Origin: Acidobacteriota bacterium
GTDB taxonomy: Bacteria > Acidobacteriota > Polarisedimenticolia > J045
Direction: 5' to 3'
NCBI GenBank assembly: GCA_003696075.1
Contig: RFHH01000181.1
Location: forward strand, 1 to 34,098
DNA length: 34,098 nt
Shown: positions 29,981 through 34,098 of the stretch, piece after piece
How positions within the stretch are numbered: the stretch's first letter is position 1
Layout: every line of letters starts with the position of its first letter
Translations under genes and position numbers: made by a program
Notes under the pieces: generated by a model
Database searches by the model: none
What the model was told of the DNA's origin: nothing
Seen by the model: only the letters and a program-made list of their open reading frames with translations

Positions 29981-31915
29981 TCAGCGCAGAGCGTCGATCG
30001 CCTCGGGGTTGGCCACCGAGGAGAGATCGCCCGGAGGCTGGCCCATCAGGACCCGCCGGATGACACCCCGGACGATCTTGCCCGACCGGGTGACCGGGAG
30101 CGCGGAGACCCAGCGCACCGCCGCCGGGCGCATGGCGGGCCCCATCTTCTCCGCGATGTGCGCCGCGACCTCCCGGCCGAGCTCGTCGCTCGGCGTGACG
30201 CCGGGGGCGGGGACCGCCAGCAGCTCCAGACGCGTCCCCTTGATCTCGTCCGGCAGGCCGACCGCAGCGGCCTCGCGCACCGCCGGGTGGTCCACGGCGG
30301 CGGCCTCGACCTCGGCGGGACCGATTCGCTTGCCGGCGATCTTCAGGGTGTCGTCGGCGCGCCCGGTCAGGAACCAGAAGCCGTCCTCGTCGCAAAGGGC
30401 CCAGTCCCCGTGGAACCAGACGCTCTCCCCGAACCGCTCGAAGTAGGTCTTCAGGTACCGTTCCGGGTCGTTGAGGAAGCCGCGCGTCATATTGGGAGCG
30501 GCGTTCTTGCAGACCAGGTAACCGACCTCCCCGCGCACGCTTCGTCCCTCCTCGTCGAAGACATCCACGTCCATGCCGAGGGCGGGCCCCTGGAGAGTCG
30601 CCGGTTTGAGCGGCGCCACCGGCAGAGGGGCGAGGAGGCATCCCATCAGCTCCGTGCCTCCCGAGATGTTGATGATCGGACAGCGGGAGCCGCCGACGTT
30701 CTCGAAGTACCACATGTACGACGCCGCGTCCCACGGTTCCCCCGTGGAGCCGAGCACCCGGAGGCTCGACAGGTCGTGTGCCTGGAGCGGCTCGGTCCCG
30801 AAGCCGGCGAGGAGGCGGACGGCCGTGGGCGCGACCGCGAGGTGGGTGATGCGGTGCCGCTCCACCATGGCCCACAGCCGATCCGGCCCCGGATGGGTCG
30901 GCATGCCGTCGAGCAGCACGACCGTCCCCCCGTGGAACAGGGCGCCCAGGATCTCCCACGGTCCCATCATCCAGCCGATGTCGGTCAGCCAGAAGAGCCG
31001 TTCGCCGGGGCGGAGGTCCATGTGGTAGCCGACCTCCTTGGCGGTGACGATCTGGACCCCCGCGTGCGTGTGCACCGCACCTTTCGGCTTGCCCGTCGTT
31101 CCGGATGTGTAGAGAATGAGCGAACGCGCCGACGCGTCGAGTTCCTCCGTGGCCCACTCGTCCTGTGCCGCCTCTTCCAGTTCGTGCCACCACAGGTCGC
31201 GCTCGCTGTTCCACGGGATCTCGTCGCCGCTGTGGCGGAGAACGACCACCTGGTAGACCGACTCCGCCAGGTCGGCGCCGGCATCGGCGGTCGGCTTCAA
31301 CGCGATCTTCTTCCCTTTTCGCCGGGTTCCGTCCGCCGTCAGGAGCACCCCAGCGCCCGCGTCCCGCAGCCGGGCCGCCAGCGCCTCCGGCCCGAAGCCG
31401 GCGAAGACAGGGACGGGCACGGCGCCGATCTTGAGGCAGGCGAGAAGGGCGACCACGACGTCGGCGGACATCGGCAGGTAGAAGCCGACCGCATCACCGG
31501 CACCAAGGCCGAGGCCGGCGAGCGCGGCGGAAAGGCGGGAAACGCGGACGGCGAGCTGTTCGTAGGTCAGCGTGACGACGTTCTCATCGTCGTCTTCCGC
31601 GATCACGGCCGTGTGTGCACCTCGGCCGTCCCGCAGGTGCCGGTCGAGGCAGTTGTGCACGATGTTGATCCGGCCGCCGATGAACCACTCGGTCCAGGGG
31701 AGACCGCGGGAGTCGTCATAGAGCTGCCGGTAGTCTTCGAACCACTCGATGCCCAGGTCGTCGATGATCGCCGGGTAGAACCACTCCGGCTCGGCGGCGG
31801 CGCGGCGCCGCAGCTCGGCGGCGTCGGCGATGCCGTGCCGGCGCATGAAGCGGGCTACGTGGGAGTTCTCGAGGTCGTCCGGGCGGGGCCGCCAGATGAT
31901 CTCGCCTGTACCCAT
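29981..31915 (-). CDS. AMP-forming acyl-CoA synthetase (acetyl-/acetoacetyl-CoA synthetase-like)
   Basis: 644 aa; ATG with GAGGAGG upstream. ANL superfamily: an ACS-type N-terminal extension (PWTEWFIGGRINIVHNCLDRH), P-loop YTSGTTGKPKG (about 268-278), GSTGEPWD, the SGGTELMGC segment, the hinge GRADDTLKIAGKRIGP and the catalytic lysine K613 in TRSGKIVRG. It activates a carboxylate to its CoA thioester with ATP to AMP. It sits 10 bp downstream of homogentisate dioxygenase in the same transcript; since that pathway ends in fumarate plus acetoacetate, acetoacetate is an attractive substrate, but the sequence does not prove it and acetate, propionate or an aryl acid remain possible. Confidence 0.9.
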   Translation of the reverse strand: MGTGEIIWRPRPDDLENSHVARFMRRHGIADAAELRRRAAAEPEWFYPAIIDDLGIEWFEDYRQLYDDSRGLPWTEWFIGGRINIVHNCLDRHLRDGRGAHTAVIAEDDDENVVTLTYEQLAVRVSRLSAALAGLGLGAGDAVGFYLPMSADVVVALLACLKIGAVPVPVFAGFGPEALAARLRDAGAGVLLTADGTRRKGKKIALKPTADAGADLAESVYQVVVLRHSGDEIPWNSERDLWWHELEEAAQDEWATEELDASARSLILYTSGTTGKPKGAVHTHAGVQIVTAKEVGYHMDLRPGERLFWLTDIGWMMGPWEILGALFHGGTVVLLDGMPTHPGPDRLWAMVERHRITHLAVAPTAVRLLAGFGTEPLQAHDLSSLRVLGSTGEPWDAASYMWYFENVGGSRCPIINISGGTELMGCLLAPLPVAPLKPATLQGPALGMDVDVFDEEGRSVRGEVGYLVCKNAAPNMTRGFLNDPERYLKTYFERFGESVWFHGDWALCDEDGFWFLTGRADDTLKIAGKRIGPAEVEAAAVDHPAVREAAAVGLPDEIKGTRLELLAVPAPGVTPSDELGREVAAHIAEKMGPAMRPAAVRWVSALPVTRSGKIVRGVIRRVLMGQPPGDLSSVANPEAIDALR

Positions 31916-31925
31916 CGCTGCCTCC

Positions 31926-33083
31926 TCAGGACCAGCTCAGGTGATAGTCAGGATCCTCGATCCCGAGCGCGTGTTTCGTGGGGACCAGCGGCTTGAAGGT
32001 GTCGACCATGACCGCGAGCTCCTGCGTCCTTTGCGTGCCCACCGACGCCTCGTAGGTTCCGGGGTGCGGGCCGTGCGGAACCCCCGCCGGGTGCAACGAG
32101 ATCGATCCCGGCGCGATGCCCCTGCGGCTGGTGAAGTTTCCCTCGACGTAGTAGATCATCTCGTCGCAATCCACGGAGCTGTGCGGATACGGGCAGGGCA
32201 CCGCTTTCTCGTGGAAATCCACCACCCGGGGGACGAAGGAGCAGACGATGAAACCGCCTCCAGCGAAGGTGAGGTGGATCGTCGGGGGGAGGTGGACGAG
32301 GCCGGTCTTCGGCTGGAAGGCCCGGATCGGGAAGGCGAACGGCCAGACCTGGCCGTCCCAGCCGATCACGTCGAACGGATCGTGTGTGAGTTCATGAGCG
32401 GTCAGCGCGTCGCCCCGCTTGACAACGAGGCGCCGCGGCGCGCCGAGCGAGGCGGGGCCGCGATCGGGCCACTCGGGGGGCCGGAAGTCCCGGTGCGAGT
32501 ACGGTGCATCCATGCGGAGCTGGCCGCCGGCGTTGCGGAACTGGCGGGGCACATCGACATAGCTCCGCCCTTCGAGCACCAAGAGTGTGAGCACTCCGTC
32601 CGGCAACCATCGGTGCGGCAGCGCGCGTGGAACGAAAACGTAGTCGTGCGTTTCCACCCGGAGGGAGCCGAGCGGCGTGTCCAGTCGGCCGCCGCCCTCC
32701 ACCACGAAATGCAATTCATCCCCGTCGGCGTTGGCGCAAAGCTCCGGATCGGCGTCCGCCGCCCGTGCCATCCAGACGCCGAGATCGGAATTCGCGAGCA
32801 GCAGCTTCCGCCCGCGAAACGGCGCTCCTCCCCGAGGCAGCCGCGGCGTCAGAAAATGCCGGCGCCGCGTCCGGTCACCCGCCTCCGGCTCGGCGACCCC
32901 GGGATGAGGTCCGAGCTCCTCTCGCGAGCCGATCCAGTGGGGCGGCCGCCGGTGGTACAGGATCGTGTAGAGCCCGTCGAATCCCTGACGGGTCAGGCAG
33001 TGCTCGAAGGCCATGGAGCCCTCGGGCCGGAAGGCGGTGTGCGGCTTGTCGGGAACGTCTCCGCGCTGAAGGCGGTGGATCAT
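31926..33083 (-). CDS. hmgA: Homogentisate 1,2-dioxygenase
   Basis: 385 aa, the shorter bacterial form. Cupin-fold Fe(II) dioxygenase that opens the homogentisate ring to maleylacetoacetate. Evidence: N-terminal LQRGDVPDKPHTAF and GFDGLYTILYH; central GDELHFVVEGGG cupin motif; HDPFDVIGWDG; and the C-terminal iron site in YPHSSVDCDEMIYYVEGNF (H301, E308) with HPAGVPHGPHPG (H337). ATG with GGAG seven bases upstream. It uses the product of HPPD (1430-2599) as substrate. It heads, or follows the reductase gene in, a transcript with the acyl-CoA synthetase. Confidence 0.94.
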   Translation of the reverse strand: MIHRLQRGDVPDKPHTAFRPEGSMAFEHCLTRQGFDGLYTILYHRRPPHWIGSREELGPHPGVAEPEAGDRTRRRHFLTPRLPRGGAPFRGRKLLLANSDLGVWMARAADADPELCANADGDELHFVVEGGGRLDTPLGSLRVETHDYVFVPRALPHRWLPDGVLTLLVLEGRSYVDVPRQFRNAGGQLRMDAPYSHRDFRPPEWPDRGPASLGAPRRLVVKRGDALTAHELTHDPFDVIGWDGQVWPFAFPIRAFQPKTGLVHLPPTIHLTFAGGGFIVCSFVPRVVDFHEKAVPCPYPHSSVDCDEMIYYVEGNFTSRRGIAPGSISLHPAGVPHGPHPGTYEASVGTQRTQELAVMVDTFKPLVPTKHALGIEDPDYHLSWS

Positions 33084-33162
33084 CGCGGCGTCTCCATCCC
33101 GGCGGTCCGACCGGGCGCGCGCCGGGGCGGCGTCATCTTACCCCGAGGAAAGCCGAGGGCGT

Positions 33163-33636
33163 TCAGGCGCGCATGATCAGGTCGGCGATGGTCACGAGGC
33201 CCTCGACGTCGGTTCCGCAGAAGGCGTCCAGACGATCGGAATCGACATCGAGCACCGCCACCACCCGCCCGGCCTCGCGCAGCGGGACGACGACCTCGCT
33301 CTTCGATCGTGCGTCGCAGGCGATGTGGCCCGGGAAGCGGTGAACGTCCGGAACGAGCACCGGCTCGCCCCGCCGCACGCACTCCCAGCAGACCCCGCGG
33401 CCGCGCTCGAGCACCTGGCACGCGAGCGATCCCTGGTAGGGGCCGACGACGAGATCCTCGCCGACGAGCCGGTAGAAACCGGTCCAGAAGAAGTGCGGCA
33501 TCTTGTGGTGCAGCAGCGCCGCGGCGGTCGCCATCCGCGCCGTGCGGTCCGGGGTCGCGGCGAACAGCTCCTCGAGTTGGCGGGCGATGCGCTGGTAACG
33601 TCCGGAAAGGCGATCGGTCGGTGACGGTCCGGTCAT
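33163..33636 (-). CDS. msrC: Free methionine-(R)-sulfoxide reductase (GAF domain)
   Basis: 157 aa single GAF domain of the fRMsr (MsrC/YebR) group, which reduces free Met-R-O with thioredoxin in the cytoplasm. FFWTGFYRL, LVVGPYQGSLAC, GRGVC and VPDVHRFPGHIACDARSKSE are the family blocks. The three catalytic cysteines are present as C73, C83 and C107, with the same 10- and 24-residue spacing as C84/C94/C118 of the E. coli enzyme. An extra cysteine (C86) replaces part of the usual GVCGTA as GVCWEC. Same strand as hmgA, 79 bp upstream; possible co-transcription. Confidence 0.93.
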   Translation of the reverse strand: MTGPSPTDRLSGRYQRIARQLEELFAATPDRTARMATAAALLHHKMPHFFWTGFYRLVGEDLVVGPYQGSLACQVLERGRGVCWECVRRGEPVLVPDVHRFPGHIACDARSKSEVVVPLREAGRVVAVLDVDSDRLDAFCGTDVEGLVTIADLIMRA

Positions 33637-33820
33637 CCGGGTCGGCCTCGCCCCGGCGGTCGCGCCGGGCCCCTCATTCTGGCCCGAGGGGGGGCGCGCT
33701 GCCAGAGCCGTGCACCCGGGCCGGCCGCGGCGGGTTCAGCGCGCCGCCCGGCGCCCGCCCCCACGCACCCTCGCGCGCCTTTCACGCGCGCCCTTTCTCC
33801 TTTCAGCGGTAGCCGTGGAG

Positions 33821-33877
33821 CTTGCTCCCCGACTCCGAACAAGCTCCCCGGCTCCGAGCGGCCTTCCCGGCTACGGC
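33821..33877. repeat. Three imperfect 19-bp tandem units
   Basis: CTTGCTCCCCGACTCCGAA, CAAGCTCCCCGGCTCCGAG and CGGCCTTCCCGGCTACGGC follow one another at 33821, 33840 and 33859. Units 1 and 2 share 15 of 19 bases; unit 3 is more diverged and overlaps the stop codon of the partial gene. The array lies just 3' of that gene's coding region on the minus strand. Confidence 0.45.
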
Positions 33878-34098
33878 ACGCACCCCGCGGGGTTGCCGTT
33901 CGCCCGTTCGTTTCCGCTGCTGTCCGAGCCCCACGTCCCCGCCGCGGGACACGTCGCGTTCAGGCCGCGCACCAAATAGAAGAATCCCGCACCCGACGCC
34001 GGCACCTCCGGATCGTCGAAACGCGTGTCCGTCCGGTCCGGATCGCGGTCCGACTGGCACGACCCGTAGTCGCTCCCATCCAGACTCGACAGATCCCC
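33871..34098 (-). CDS. C-terminal fragment of a secreted protein (FnIII-like terminal module)
   Basis: 75 codons plus TAG stop (33871-33873), open to the right edge; the start lies outside the window. The fragment reads from DLSSLDGSDYGSC through DTRFDDPEVPASGAGFFYLV to GTWGSDSSGNERANG and ends NPAGCVP. The FFYLVRGLN, G..S.G.ER and final Cys-Pro pattern is the end of an FnIII-like module seen at the end of many secreted proteins in Acidobacteriota-type genomes and resembles the end of the Asp-box protein at 6568 (FFHVVTGRN ... ACP). Function of the whole protein unknown. Confidence 0.85.
   Translation of the reverse strand, partial: GDLSSLDGSDYGSCQSDRDPDRTDTRFDDPEVPASGAGFFYLVRGLNATCPAAGTWGSDSSGNERANGNPAGCVP

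Overview
This 34 kb window is uniformly GC-rich chromosomal DNA from a Gram-negative-type bacterium. It contains a TonB C-terminal domain, a VTT/DedA domain, many Sec signal peptides, and secreted proteins with sialidase-type Asp boxes, DCNxNGxPDxC calcium-binding repeats and FnIII-like C-terminal modules. This combination, with a complete aerobic tyrosine-to-homogentisate step, is what I would expect from an Acidobacteriota (Thermoanaerobaculia/Polarisedimenticolia-like) or Myxococcota genome. That placement is inference from protein style only; there is no rRNA gene to decide it. I see no tRNA, CRISPR array, insertion sequence, integrase or prophage module.

Layout. 1-270: no gene seen. 271-6543 (+): a plant-FMN-hydrolase-like HAD phosphatase, a membrane-tethered HMA domain protein, 4-hydroxyphenylpyruvate dioxygenase, a YheT-like hydrolase translationally coupled to a secreted protein of unknown function, and a protein joining a VasI/TagO-like part to a TonB C-terminus. 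6568-9084 (-): a large secreted Asp-box protein. 9713-12238 (+): a RapA-like SNF2 ATPase. 12252-16248 (-): an AGCS amino-acid symporter, a cold-shock protein with a recognisable promoter, long leader and terminator, and a DUF885 metallopeptidase-like protein. 16442-20499 (+): a zinc-ribbon membrane protein, a secreted FnIII/PNGase-F-like protein, a sulfotransferase and a phage-ABA-sandwich-like small protein. 20508-22115 (-): a divergent PilT-like ATPase with a coiled-coil tail.

22254-27680 (-) is the most interesting block. It is a tightly packed five-gene operon: OlsB/hemolysin-like GNAT acyltransferase, PlsC acyltransferase, DinB-fold protein, NRDE/TANGO2 protein, and an 860-residue fusion of alpha/beta hydrolase, VTT (DedA) membrane domain and ATP-grasp ligase. 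Gaps and overlaps are +8, -22, +6 and -4 bp. OlsB plus PlsC-type OlsA is the ornithine-lipid acyltransferase pair, VTT proteins move or scramble lipids, and ATP-grasp enzymes join carboxylates to amines. I therefore propose an aminoacyl-lipid synthesis, modification and transport cassette. The function is inference; the architecture and gene packing are visible in the sequence.

27817-29973 (+): a secreted DPP-IV-type S9 peptidase, divergent from that operon. 29981-33636 (-): free methionine-(R)-sulfoxide reductase, homogentisate 1,2-dioxygenase and an AMP-forming acyl-CoA synthetase. With HPPD at the other end of the window these cover tyrosine catabolism from 4-hydroxyphenylpyruvate to maleylacetoacetate. 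The synthetase may activate the acetoacetate product. Maleylacetoacetate isomerase and fumarylacetoacetase are not in the window. The right edge (33871-34098, -) holds the C-terminus of another secreted protein whose terminal module resembles that of the Asp-box protein.
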